64,000 bases of DNA from Paralvinella palmiformis (lineage: Eukaryota; Annelida; Polychaeta; Terebellida; Alvinellidae), in assembly GCA_025642065.1 (NCBI GenBank), contig JAODUP010000430.1, positions 186,001-250,000 on the forward strand, read 5' to 3'. The number at the start of each line of letters is the position of its first letter. The stretch's first letter is position 1. The notes beneath the pieces were generated by a model, which was given only the letters and a program-made list of their open reading frames with translations, was not told the origin of the DNA and searched no databases. The translations under genes and the position numbers were made by a program. This document shows positions 13,301-24,315 of this stretch, piece after piece.

Positions 13301-14866
13301 TGAAGTAGCCAACAACATAAAATAATTGCCATTTAAGTCATTATTATTAATTCTCATTTGAAGGGGTAAATTATTAGAGTTCCCTCTCACTCACACAGAT
13401 AGTAAATGTTTATTAACGACATATTGACATGAGTTAGGTCATTCAGTATCCTAGAACATTTCTCTATGGCAGACACATATTTGCTTCTGATTCAGTAATG
13501 ATAACAGTTCTAAATCATTTATGATTCGCGGAGTTAGAAATGAACACAACCATGACATAAACGAATACCTTTAATTAACCAGTGACGTTTTACCTAATCC
13601 ATTGTTAGCATTTTGAAAGAAAGAACCAGAGAAACATTGGCTCGGTGGCTCTAAACCAGAGAGAACCATGGTTAAGATCCACTGACAGTAATTACGGATA
13701 CACACACACATACACGCTGGTTGACTCAGACACCAGCAGATAATACCTGGTTAAAGGTGATGTATTATGATCCTAGTTAGCGGCTAAAAACCGTTCCTCC
13801 CCCCTGGTTCTTGAAAGAACTGGTATGCATCGGTTCAAAACATACAGGTACTGCCAGATCGGCAGTAAGATGATAACTGTTGCTGGAAAAAGGTCCGAAC
13901 TGGCATAAAATGCATTTCATAATCCATGAACTGTACTAGTTAAAGAGGAAACAAACTGTGTTATTGGGGCGAGGAAAACGAGGTGACGTGTTTGCCAACA
14001 TTAAAAAAGCAAAATCTAAAGCTGACAACTTGAAGCTATTTCCCAAATGAGTGGATCTGTATCAATTACACCTGATGGGACAACAGAGACAACTGACCAG
14101 CGTGTGATCTGTTACTGATGTAACTATAGCCCACAGAATTCCAGTTGACCCCTCTGATGACAACTAAAGGACTGACTCAAATACGAAGCTACACACACCC
14201 ATACCCAGATCCTTCAAAGCAAAACTACACGTGTGGGTGTTTCTTTATGCACATCTATGCACCTGGTGGATTAATGTGCAAACAAATGCACTGGCCTTCG
14301 CATACACTCACAAACAATCTATTGTTTATGTTCCAGAATATGTATCAGTGCACAAAACATACTGCACATCATATGGAGACAAAATATGAAGATCGCTCCA
14401 TGGCAGCCCATTCCAATACTGAATTAATCAACCAAGAGTAGTAAAAATGTACATGTAAGTATTATAAAATAATGTTTGTGATATCACTGCTTTGATCAAC
14501 TACTTGCACATGCAACACAATATCATCTCAACTGTTAACCCTTTCATTGTCAACAAAAATCTAGCCAGCCAGATAATCAGTCAATAATTGCACAATAGTG
14601 AAGATCAGATGAAGCCAACTGATGCTGTGGATATTGGCACTGACAGAAACTGCTGATAATTCTCTAAACCCATTCATCTGTGGGCATCGTAGTATTGATA
14701 CAGGGATACCAACCACTGTGAAATGCCCAACTTTCACAGTAAAATACTGCTGTCGCCAATATTTATTTATGGATTTAAAAAAAATTCAAAACCCTAGTAA
14801 AGAATGTAGGAATCAATGATTTATTTGTAAATATTTTCAGCTATGCATGTCATTATCTATCTATAT

Positions 14867-15009
14867 GTTACAGTTAATGTATAATCAGGTAATATGTATA
14901 TTACCTGAAATGTTCAGGTAATGTGTATTAATCTCAGTCAGCAATTCATGTATTACCAGAAAATTTCAGGTAATATACATAGTACCTGATTATACAGATT
15001 AACTGTAAC
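14867..15009 (+). mobile_element. Palindromic MITE-like element, copy 1
   Basis: The terminal inverted repeats open with GTTACAGTTAAT and close with ATTAACTGTAAC, and the arms continue with TGTATAATCAGGTA. The inside is itself near-palindromic (TCAGGTAATATGTATATTAC). There is no coding capacity. The left flank is TATCTATCTATAT and the right flank a CA repeat. Copy 2 lies at 16395-16512. Confidence 0.7.
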
Positions 15010-15492
15010 ACACACACACACATATATCTGTAATATAAGAATTTATGAGCATACTTAAGATATGCTGGTAACTTTTAACCCAGTAAATCACACACAAACA
15101 CAAGCAGCAACTGGTTTCGAACCCACAGCACTTTTAGAACATATGGAGAAAAAGTAAATATATCTGACGTGTCAGCTGTTTCCAGCTGTTCTTCAGATTG
15201 TTAAAACCTTATTTATGCGTCAAAGAAATAAATCCATGATTTACAGTAATATTCTGGTAATTTGTGACTCAAAACCAAAAAAATGGATTTCATTCTGCAT
15301 TTAATATTACATTTCCGGGAGGGGGAGGAGATTTTCCTAATTCCCTTTACAACACGTTAATTAGCTACAAACTTTACGGATCTCAATCACACTGATAAAA
15401 GGGCATTTTGTTATACAAAAATTACTATCATAGTTTGTTTCACGGTGAAACTAAATATCAATAGTTGTTGTTGACTTTTCTCTATGTCGTGG

Positions 15493-15533
15493 ATCCGCCC
15501 ATCACTCATTCATTAAATGAATGACGGGCGGAT
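15493..15533. repeat. Perfect-stem hairpin in the tetraspanin intron
   Basis: ATCCGCCC...TCATTCATT pairs with AATGAATGACGGGCGGAT, with a small bulge in the left arm and a one-base loop. It lies about 275 bp downstream of the tetraspanin donor. Confidence 0.7.
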
Positions 15534-15808
15534 TAAGAATCATTGGCATAACTGGAGTCTACACGTTCGCAGGCAAGCACATTTCAACACATGTTATCCT
15601 TTATCTAAAAGGAATACATTCAATAAAGATATGTCATGGAAGGCTGTGACGATGAAAGCATTATCACACAAAATATGTGTCGCCAGACGACAGATTTCTT
15701 TTCTATGTCGGTGGGAATACCACGGAGCCATGTTTCCGTAATCGAGCTAGTAATAATAATGAGTGAATGCGCGCGCGCGCGAGCAAAGATGCTAAATCGT
15801 TTACTTAC

Positions 15809-15871
15809 GAAGAAGAGCAGGTTGAAGGCGAATAGCAGGAATTTTACACATTTCATTCCACCCTGAACCAT
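15809..15871 (-). CDS. Tetraspanin, first coding exon (partial gene)
   Basis: The exon codes 21 residues. After Met-Val-Gln comes GGMKCVKFLLFAFNLLFF, then a perfect GTAAGT donor in phase 0. A short N-terminus with GG-x-KCVK running straight into transmembrane segment 1, and an exon break inside that segment, is the hallmark of CD63/CD151/TSPAN-type tetraspanins, four-pass membrane proteins that organise membrane microdomains. The ATG (15869-15871) has A at -3 and G at +4, and no in-frame ATG lies upstream. Later exons (CCG motif, large extracellular loop) should follow at lower coordinates, but I could not find any in 1-15808. Either the intron exceeds 15.8 kb or I missed them. An octamer ATGCAAAT lies about 300 bp upstream at 16171-16178. 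Confidence 0.75.
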
Positions 15872-16370
15872 TCTGATCGGTTGATCCTGGACAATATACG
15901 ACAAGCTACTGGATAAAATGCTTCAATAAAATCACCCGCTTTCTAAACAAACGTCAAATGTTTACCACGTTACTCAGCCCATACACATTGATCAGTGCGC
16001 CGTATCAAAATAGTTCCGAAAGGTAGCGGTTTCTTTCCAACATTATTCGACCGCCGATTATACTTAATATGCCAGAAACTACTAAATCCCCGTAGTTATA
16101 CGGCAACTGATTATTAATAATGATTTATATATTTCAAACTGGCCGTATCTCCGACGACGCGTAGTAATATATGCAAATAAGAAAAAACACCCACACTGCT
16201 TGATGAAGGCCTCGTGACGGTGACTGATTTTTTGTTTCTAAATATTCTAAAACTACAATAGAAGACAATAAACTCTACAATTGAATATGCTAAATTAAAC
16301 ATGGTGCATACACTAGATTAATTATATACCTTCCATGTGGTATTTTTTGCATACATATCATTATAGTGTA
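15872..16370 (-). promoter_or_regulatory. Upstream region of the tetraspanin exon
   Basis: This is about 500 bp of non-repetitive sequence before the (TA)n at 16371. It has moderate CpG content near 16130-16165 and an octamer-like ATGCAAAT at 16171-16178. A weak acceptor-like tgtccag lies about 22 bp before the ATG, so a 5' non-coding exon is possible. No TATA box is obvious. Confidence 0.3.
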
Positions 16371-16394
16371 ATATATATATATATATATATATAT
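16371..16394 (+). repeat. (TA)12 microsatellite, left of MITE copy 2
   Basis: A simple TA tract ending exactly at the MITE boundary. Confidence 0.95.
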
Positions 16395-16509
16395 GTTACA
16401 GTTAATCTGTATATAATCAGATAATATGTCTATTATCTGAAATTTTCAGGTAATCTGTATTAAATATCAGGTAGCAATAGAAGTATTACCTGATTATACA
16501 GATAGAATG

Positions 16510-16512
<3 letters not shown>
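16395..16512 (+). mobile_element. Palindromic MITE-like element, copy 2, inside (TA)n
   Basis: It has the same left end GTTACAGTTAATCTGTAT and the same internal TCAGGTAAT motifs. The right end, TTACCTGATTATACAGATAG followed by AATGTAA, is diverged. It is sandwiched between two (TA)n tracts (16371-16394 and 16513-16541), as if inserted into one microsatellite. Confidence 0.7.

Positions 16513-16541
<29 letters not shown>
16513..16541 (+). repeat. (TA)n microsatellite, right of MITE copy 2
   Basis: A simple TA tract beginning at the MITE boundary. Confidence 0.95.
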
Positions 16542-16542
<1 letters not shown>

Positions 16543-16662
16543 AACAACTGATCGCCGGAACATTGAAATAGAATAATGTATAGGTGACTGCTTATTAATG
16601 CGAATTTCAGTGATATGCAACAGATAAATACTCAAGTTATGTGTGTGTGTGTGGGGGGTGTA

Positions 16663-16786
<124 letters not shown>

Positions 16787-17248
16787 CCCATAAGTCGTTT
16801 TTCCATTTAACGTTTGAATAAGTTTTAAATGATAAAGTGGCTTATGGGCCACACTGTAAATCCCGGATTTCGGGAACTGTTCCAGAACAAACTGTTCACA
16901 AAACAGCAAGAACTTATAAGATAAAGTAGCGTTTAAAACTGGAATTTCATACATAATCAGTCAGTCAGATGAAAGCAGCTGTGATAAAAAAATCTATATC
17001 ATCGCCAATTTTATCATTTCATACAGGTGTCATCTGTCTTGTCGTTGGCATCTGGCTGAAAGGTGACATGTCTATTGTACGAACTAGCTCACACACACAC
17101 ACCACACACACACACACACACATAAACCTAGGACTATTTAAATTTCACTGAGTTTACGGATTAGCTGTAATGCTGTGGCGGTTTACATATAAAATATATA
17201 CATTTTATTTTAAACCTATTGTAATAACCACTCTAGTTTTCAATAATA

Positions 17249-17323
17249 TGAGTCGGCCCATTTGTCCTACAGTGTGCACAAAAGTGGCCGTAAAACATCA
17301 ATCATCATCATCATCATCATCAT
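17249..17323 (+). mobile_element. SINE-A 3' fragment with (ATC)n tail
   Basis: Only the last part of the family remains (CGGCCCATTTGTCCTACA, then GTGGCCGTAAAACATCAATC), running into an expanded ATC repeat. Confidence 0.65.
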
Positions 17324-18143
17324 CTTCAATAACATAAGTGGATTAGTATTTAAATTATACAAGGATACGTTATGACGAGAATTATATCCTCGAAACTTGG
17401 CCATCACCCGCGCACACACGCCCGCGCACACATGCACATTATTGATGTTAGCACGGAAGATAAGATGACTCAATCAACTCTAACCATCCTCCGTGTGATA
17501 TATCTAATGATCTCTGGCTTGAGTAAACATATGTTATGAGGATGTTTAAACAATCTGAGAACATCTGCCAGATACATCTACACCTGGTCACAGATGTTTT
17601 TTGTACAAATAAAGTCACGGCGCCATTTCTTTATAAAACCTCGGCCACCTCTGACAAAGGAATCGATAATTAAAGGTGAACACTACACGTCATCAGGAAA
17701 CAATATGTTCTAAGTTTAATATTATGGGAACAGCAGGCAATTAAAAAACTGTTATATTAATTTATTCAACAATTGTTAACGTAATTTGTGACGGCTAAGA
17801 TCGTCGTATAGTTAGACAGTTAGATGTTGTGTCACAATAATAGTAATTAAATTGGCTTAATAAAGGTGTGTAACAGGTTGAATAATATCATATCGCAGTT
17901 TTATTACTAATTTGAATAATAATAATAATAATTGTCTGGTTATAGTTGTCGGATAGTTATATGGATATAAAAAGATTGTAAATGATACACCCGTAGTTGC
18001 TGTTGTTGTTGTTGTTGTTATTACATGCTAGTATTAGTATGAAATACTATCATCATCATCATCATCATCATTGTTATCGTTATCATTGTAATCATCATGA
18101 ATATGTTTATCTCCATACAAAAGATGGAAATAATAATTATTAG

Positions 18144-18145
<2 letters not shown>

Positions 18146-18204
<59 letters not shown>

Positions 18205-18205
18205 T
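18146..18205 (+). repeat. (AAT)n microsatellite, about 20 units
   Basis: A perfect AAT tract. Shorter (TTG)n at 18001-18018 and (ATC)n at 18048-18070 lie just before it. Confidence 0.95.
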
Positions 18206-18654
18206 GGAGTTGCTTAAGATACGTCACTACCTGGATCGATTCAAAATTCCCCAAAACTTGAACAAATCAGTTTTAATAAAGTTTTATCTTTTTAGGAGAA
18301 GACGCTCTTGTTCCATTAAATGGCGGCTGCTATGTTAAACATTTTGTCAGGATGTGATTTTAGCCGAGAAAAAGGTGGCGCCAATCATCATCATCATCAT
18401 CAAAAGTGGCTTCACTTGCATCTTACTGAATGACATGAGACTTGTTGATGATTTCCGCGGCATTCAAAACATAATTCATAGAAGAAGAAGAAAAAAAACA
18501 TAACTGATATTATGTTTGTTGGTTTTATTTTGTAGGTTTTTACACGTATCAAGCCATTTGGTCTCCAGAAACCTCTTGAGAAAATGCTCTGACTAATAGA
18601 AACTAAAAAAATGTCCATCTGCGATAAATGAGCGACTAATGTTTTTTTGTTTTT

Positions 18655-18890
18655 TTCAGTTGCTGTCCCTACTCTTTGGAATTCACTCTCTGAACATGTT
18701 AATGGCATAGTTTCTTTCCGTCACCATTTGAAACCTCACCTTTTCAGAGTTCTTTATCCTTCCTAAGTTTCCTTGCCATCTGATCATTTGTTGGTGAACT
18801 TTGCGTCGTACCCGGACTATGAATTTGCTCAAACCCTATCCTAGGTGCGTCACTGAGCTCGATTCCTTTCGAGGATATTGGCGCTATAGA

Positions 18891-18924
<34 letters not shown>
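18655..18924 (+). mobile_element. LINE 3' end with (ATT)n tail
   Basis: The reading AVPTLWNSLSEHVNG, then a FRHHLKPHLF-like stretch, is the usual C-terminus of CR1/L2/jockey-type non-LTR retrotransposons (compare NKLP at 22.5 kb). A GGCGCTATAGAATT end leads into the ATT tail. It is 5'-truncated and non-functional. Confidence 0.65.
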
Positions 18925-18926
<2 letters not shown>

Positions 18927-20149
18927 CACAAACTAACATTTTATCTATGACTAAAATTATATTTTCGAATATATCGAACCTGAAATTGTCTTAATGGAAC
19001 TGTATCACAGCTTCGGGGAAACATTTCCCTTGCGTTATCAGTAATAGTGTTCTTGAAACTGAGAGTAGATTTTGACCAATCAGAGAACATAAATTATTTA
19101 CGATCTCTGGAACAACTCCAATCAACTTGTGGACAAAATTCACAATCATGGTCTGAATTCGTAGGTATCCTTTAGCTTCTTCTAAACTTCACGCGATCCA
19201 CCATTACAGACAATTAATTGGCTCACGCGTTTGCAATACTTACAGGAAATACTTCCATAGATGGCAACATAACACGAAATAGATTATCCATATCCACATA
19301 CTGGATATGAAGTGTCTTTTCACAATTCATCCAGATCCAGAGCTGGAATCCACCGAAGTACCAATAGAACGGAGACACAAAACCAAGAATTGTATTATCG
19401 ATCATTTTCCCACGAATTTTTTTATAATTGCAATCATCATACACATAATCAGATGCACTGTCGTTGACAGGTGTACAAATAGTTACTAAAATCTTGAAAA
19501 CAGTATGCAGTTTTACTTGTAACCAGTTTAGGTTTTGAAGAATTAGGGTGACATGATTAAGTTTCTTTGCTATTTCATACTGCTAAATCAGCCTTTCCGA
19601 ATGATAACGAAAAGTGAAACTTGTTGAAACTTGAGACTTTATTACCACCCAACCTGACAAACCAAGAATATCTTCCAGTATGTTCTGGTCAACTGGATCA
19701 AATGCAATAGATTTGTTCATAAGGACCAACCATTAGTACTTTAAAATCAATTACAATTATTATTGAATTAATATTTCTTTAACGGACAATGACTGCCATT
19801 TTTAAAATATTAGACACAATTGAAAAATTTAGAATTGTCTTATTATTATTATTATTTTGAATATAAAGTCAAAATTTTATTTAAGTTCTAGATTTATTAG
19901 ATAACTTTTCATGAACGTTAGGGAAAACATCCATACATAAGTGACTAAAAAGCTTTGTAATTGGGCTAATTAAAAACATCACGATATTCACTGATCGATT
20001 ATGTAAACATAAGAGCAGCTGTGGAATAATCATTTCGACGATTCTTCAACAGTATTATGACCCCATTCTCTGTAAGAGAGTGAAATATAAACATCCGGGA
20101 CATGGACGACTCTTCTATAAATAGGACACTCTGCGATAGAGGCTGTGCT

Positions 20150-20452
20150 AGTGAGCTCCGGTGGCCTAGCGGTTAAGTACCCGGCACTTGGTACCAACGG
20201 TCACAGGTTCGAATCCCGCAAGAGGTCGAAACTTTTCCAGGGATTAATTTCTCGGCTCACTACATCGTGGGTGGCTGACCACGTTAAATGGCGCTGCCGT
20301 CTCCACTGACTTATTTAAAATAAAGGGGGACGTTAAAATCCCCCGAGGACGTAAAACACTCTGGCAGTGACCACCCTCAGGGTATTTCGGCTCCATCTTT
20401 CCGTACTGCTCCCCTGTGAGTGGTGGGGGAGGAGTTTCTCAACCACTCCAAC
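20150..20452 (+). mobile_element. SINE-B, complete tRNA-derived SINE with 14-bp target duplication
   Basis: The tRNA-like head starts GCTCCGGTGGCCTAGCGGTT (A box) and carries B box GGTTCGAATCC. A roughly 220-bp body with GGGTGGCTGACCACGTTAAA and CCCTCAGGGTATTTCGGCTC follows. The element is bounded by the direct repeat ATAGAGGCTGTGCT at 20136-20149 and 20453-20466. It is a different family from SINE-A. Confidence 0.8.
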
Positions 20453-20599
20453 ATAGAGGCTGTGCTGATTAAGCGACAGCTTTGGGGATTCTCCCCGAAC
20501 AACAAAACCAAACCAAAAGGCATGGAGAGAAATCTTGTTTACGTGTATAGTTAGTATATTTCATGATGGAAGAAATTATTAAAACAATAGACCATATCT

Positions 20600-20770
20600 T
20601 TGTCTGAATTAATATATAATAATAATGCATGTTTATATAGCACCAGAACTAGGCAACCCTGTTCTGAGACGCTGTACAGTATTATTATCCCTGACTCGGA
20701 CCTGTTTCTACCCAGTACACACTTCAACTCACAAGGGAGCATATAACGCAAGTTGTGTCTATTATGTTTT
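20600..20770 (-). mobile_element. Decayed retroelement 3' end
   Basis: On the minus strand a sequence ending GTGCTATATAAACATGCATT before an ATT run resembles the 3' end of the LINE at 22.3 kb (GGGCGCTTTATTAAATATAC). No coding part is recognisable. Confidence 0.35.
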
Positions 20771-20779
20771 ATTATAGGA

Positions 20780-21415
20780 TGTTGTAAATGATGCAAGAAG
20801 TTGGGCTTCGTTGGTACAGAATGTATTGTTTACCATGGATATGGCTGATGTTTGGCACAGTCATAGTGTTGGTGATGTAAAAGTATTTATACGTATTTTT
20901 AGACAGCGTGTGGGGGATATTAATATGCAGCAGGTTTCATCACCTTTGTAAGTTTGTAAGAGACGACCAGAGGGTCGCTATATTTACTGTTCCTAATTTG
21001 GTGTTCAGTGAGGTTTTAGGAACTGTCCAAAATGCATTGTTTAGAAAGGCATTGACAGCATTACGTTTATCAAGTCATCATTGGAAGATAGAAATGGGCA
21101 GATGGCATAAACCACACCCTATTCACAGAAATGATCGATTGTGCCAAATATGTAATGCTTTAGAAGATGAGTATCATTTTATATGTGAATGTCCTGTTTA
21201 TAATGAAATCCGCTTGATTTATATATCTAGATATTACAGAAATAGATGATGTATGTATAAATTTATTGTATTTATTAATTCGTAAAACACAAATACGTTG
21301 CACAATCTGTCAAAATTTGTATTTAAGGCTTTTAAATTGTATGTAAGAACCTTGGTATAATTTTGTTGTACAACACGAGGGCCTATGGCCTAATATTGAA
21401 ATTGAATAAACATAT
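20780..21415 (+). mobile_element. 5'-truncated LINE, C-terminal zinc-finger part of ORF2
   Basis: The frame reads RKALTALRLSSHHWKIEMGR, then RLCQICNALEDEYHFICECP, the Cys/His zinc-binding end of many invertebrate LINE polymerases. A frameshift lies near 20930. The 3' UTR has GGGCCTATGGCCT and a final AATTGAATAAA. It is a dead copy. Confidence 0.75.
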
Positions 21416-21566
21416 CTATTTGAATTATAAACCTTTTATTATGTCAAGTAAACATGGGTTAATAAAACATTAACACACCTTTAATAGGCTACGCTAAGAG
21501 GGTATAATACAGTATAATATATATCAGCGGAAATCATAGTTATATTCAGCATCATCCGTTAGTAGT

Positions 21567-21690
21567 CATGGCGCAGTTGGACACAGATCTATAGCACTTG
21601 GACAGAAACTCTGACCAGACTATATCAGAAGGATGTTTCATGTTTCAATTTTTACCATTACCTTTGGATGTCGCTCAGCATTAACATTTA
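21567..21690 (+). mobile_element. Decayed SINE-A copy
   Basis: The segment keeps a degenerate head (ATGGCGCAGTTGGACAC) and a body (AGAAGGATGTTTCATG, ATTACCTTTGGATGTCGCTC) in the order of the complete copies. The 3' end is lost. Confidence 0.45.
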
Positions 21691-22234
21691 GAATAAATAT
21701 TCCTATTAAAACTTCCTAGATCTTTGTGATCTTCAAATAAATTAAAAATACTACAATAAAGAGCAATTCAAAGAAATATATACCACTTATTGAAATAATA
21801 TTGTTTACATTCTGTATCTACACAACACCTCCTGTAGATAATGACCAAATTATTATTTCCTGTATTTAGGTACAATCCTATCTTATTATTAAAATATTTC
21901 AATTAGTTATTGATACACACCTATAATTATCAAAGAAATAAGCATGATGACGTAAAAAACCAAAACGAACCAGCTGCGCTTTGCATTGTGTGATTTATAG
22001 GGCGTCAGCTGGGCGATAATACCGTGATAATCCCGCCATTTTAACCGTAAACATCAATGTGCCGGATCTGTTCTTTATTTAATTCAGTTAATTGGGATTG
22101 GGTGTCATCAATTGTTTATTGAATTTTGGCTCAAGGTATGAACATATTTAATAATAACATTTTCTTTTGCATTTCTTAATTGTTTTAGCGCATCTTAGAA
22201 TTGCAGTTTCAGAGGTTAAGTAATCTTTACATTT

Positions 22235-22235
<1 letters not shown>

Positions 22236-22265
<30 letters not shown>

Positions 22266-22860
22266 GTAATAATGTATATTTAATAAAGCGCCCTTACTAG
22301 CAGGAGCCATTCAAAGGCGCTGTACAAATAATATGTAATATAATAATACCCCAAATAATGTCTGTAAAAATCCGGGTAATGATTTAAAAGATAATAATTA
22401 TTTATCTGTGAAAGCGACCTTAAATAGGTGTGTTTTTAGAAGAGACTTAAAATTTCCAAGAGACGACGTATTTCTAATATTTGCCGGCAACTTATTCCAT
22501 AAAGTGGGGGCTGCAACACTAAACGCACAATCACCATATCACTTGAGCCGAGACACTGGCACCTGCAATAGTATCTGACTGGATGACCTGAGTTTTCGGG
22601 ATGACTTTCTAATGGAAACCAGTTCACACAGGTATTCTGGCACCATATCATTAATAGATTTATAAGTTATTAACAGAATCTTGAAATGGATACGCTGTCT
22701 AACAGGTAGCCAATGTAGTTTTTGAAGAATTGGGGTGATATGATCATATTTTCTAGTATTTGTTACAATGCGAGCTGCACTATTCTGAATTCGCTGAAGG
22801 CGATTAATGTTATAATCAGATCTGTTCATATAACAGGGAGTTACAATAGTCTATACGAGA
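22236..22860 (-). mobile_element. LINE 3' end (reverse transcriptase C-terminus), minus strand
   Basis: The reading LQRIQNSAARIVTNTRKYDH and ILQKLHWLPVRQRIHFKIL, then a frameshifted CAFSVAAPTLWNKLP stretch, is typical of CR1/L2-like retrotransposons. The end carries GGGCGCTTTATTAAATATAC and an ATT repeat (22237-22275 on plus). It is interrupted by a frameshift near 22555. Confidence 0.8.
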
Positions 22861-23161
22861 TGTAACAAAGGCATGAACTACAGTTACAAGTTGCATCATA
22901 CGTTTACAAAGAAGACTCATCGTACTGAACTTATTTTGTCTGATCTAATATGACAGACATATAATACACATATATTCATACTGTTAAGTGATGCTTATAT
23001 GACAAATATATAATGCTGTTTTTTATAAACAGTGTGAAGTGATTAGTGTTTAGTGTGTGTGAAGTGTTTAGCTATGGTACTGCTCATTCTTCAGGCATAT
23101 AGTTCATGGATGGCGTCTTAGAGTAATGAGATGATTAGATGAAACACAGGTTTAAGCTCCG

Positions 23162-23405
23162 TCCGTAAATAGATAGCCCACAGATTTACACTTCGTAAAT
23201 AGATAACCCACGGATTTAAGCTTTGTAAATAGGTAGTCCATAAATTTAAGCTTTGTAAATAGATAGCCCATTGGTTTTAGCTTCCTAAATAGATAGCCCA
23301 TAGATTTAATCTTCGTAAATAGATAGCCCACATATTTAGCCTTTGTAACCAGAAAGCCCACAGATTTAAGCTTTCTAAATAGATAGCCCACATATTTAGG
23401 CTTTA
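23162..23405 (-). repeat. 30-bp tandem array, eight units
   Basis: On the plus strand the unit is about GTAAATAGATAGCCCACAGA plus TTTAAGCTTT. Because 30 is divisible by three, the minus strand stays open and would read a ten-residue unit like YLFTKLKSVG. No start context or splice link suggests real coding. Confidence 0.85.
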
Positions 23406-23790
23406 TGAACAATGTATATAAAGTGTTGAGTTACCGTTATTAATTAAAACAATAAATAGGTCGTAAGATATTTGGAAGCACCCGTCGTATACAGTAATGT
23501 CTCATTCGCATGCCGCATAACGCATACCGCGTATATGTATATGGAATATCGGCATAAGACGTAAACGCATAACAAGTACCGTCTTAATTGCATTTTTATT
23601 TAACCGTAATAGTATACTGACACTATTCGTGTATAAATCATTTCGACTGTTTTACAAGAGACACCTGATAACTCTTGTTTACGTTTACGAATTCGGTAAT
23701 TCGCAGTGTAATGAATAACCAACGATAATCTAGTAAACAGTGGATAACCGGAAGTTGTTTCACGTCCGGTATGACCTGCAATATAGCGAA

Positions 23791-23938
23791 TAGGTAGCCT
23801 AAATGGGCCGAGCGACCTCCAACGGTAATGAAGCGAAGTCAGATGAAACACCCTTCAGATATGCCCACGCCGAGATTCGAACTCGTGTGGTTGTGATCTG
23901 TGGTCCAACGCGCTACCAGTTAGACCACGGTGGCGCCC
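23791..23938 (-). mobile_element. SINE-A copy 4 (tail-truncated)
   Basis: This minus-strand copy has a well kept tRNA head and body but stops at TAGGCTACC, without the final GGCCGTAAAACATCAAT and ATC tail. Confidence 0.75.
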
Positions 23939-24275
23939 ATGACAAGAAGTTGAATTGTCCATTCACGGGAACAATGATATTAGGTGGAGTATCCACGGCA
24001 AGGAGTTGTGGCGTAACAGAATTTGAACACAAAAGAAAACACTGCCCACAATATATGGTACGGGGAAGATGTGTCTGAACAGTATGTGAAAAGTTACTGG
24101 TACAGAAAATTACGAATTGTCAATAAAATCTCTCACTGATTCATCAAAGAATCCAACAACATTAACTTTCATTGAGTGATTGAGTATATAAAGGTTTATT
24201 AAAATGTATTTTAGTGCCTTTTATTAAGTAATTAACAACAACTGAGATTCTCTCTCTCTCGTGTGTGTGTGTGTG

Positions 24276-24315
<40 letters not shown>

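Larger units (their letters stand above)
10552..14866. other. No gene recognised; minisatellites and SINE-C only
   Basis: Apart from the listed minisatellites and SINE-C copy 1 the sequence is unique and AT-rich. The 98-codon frame at 14145-14441 is unremarkable. Confidence 0.5.

Noticed and set aside
14145..14441. 98-codon plus-strand frame
   Set aside because: His/Thr-rich chance composition without domain, start context or neighbouring exon.
15517..15866. Two plus-strand frames over the tetraspanin exon
   Set aside because: They are antisense shadows of the tetraspanin exon and the CG repeat.
23162..23405. Possible CRISPR array
   Set aside because: The units are contiguous 30-bp tandem repeats without unique spacers, in a eukaryotic genome.
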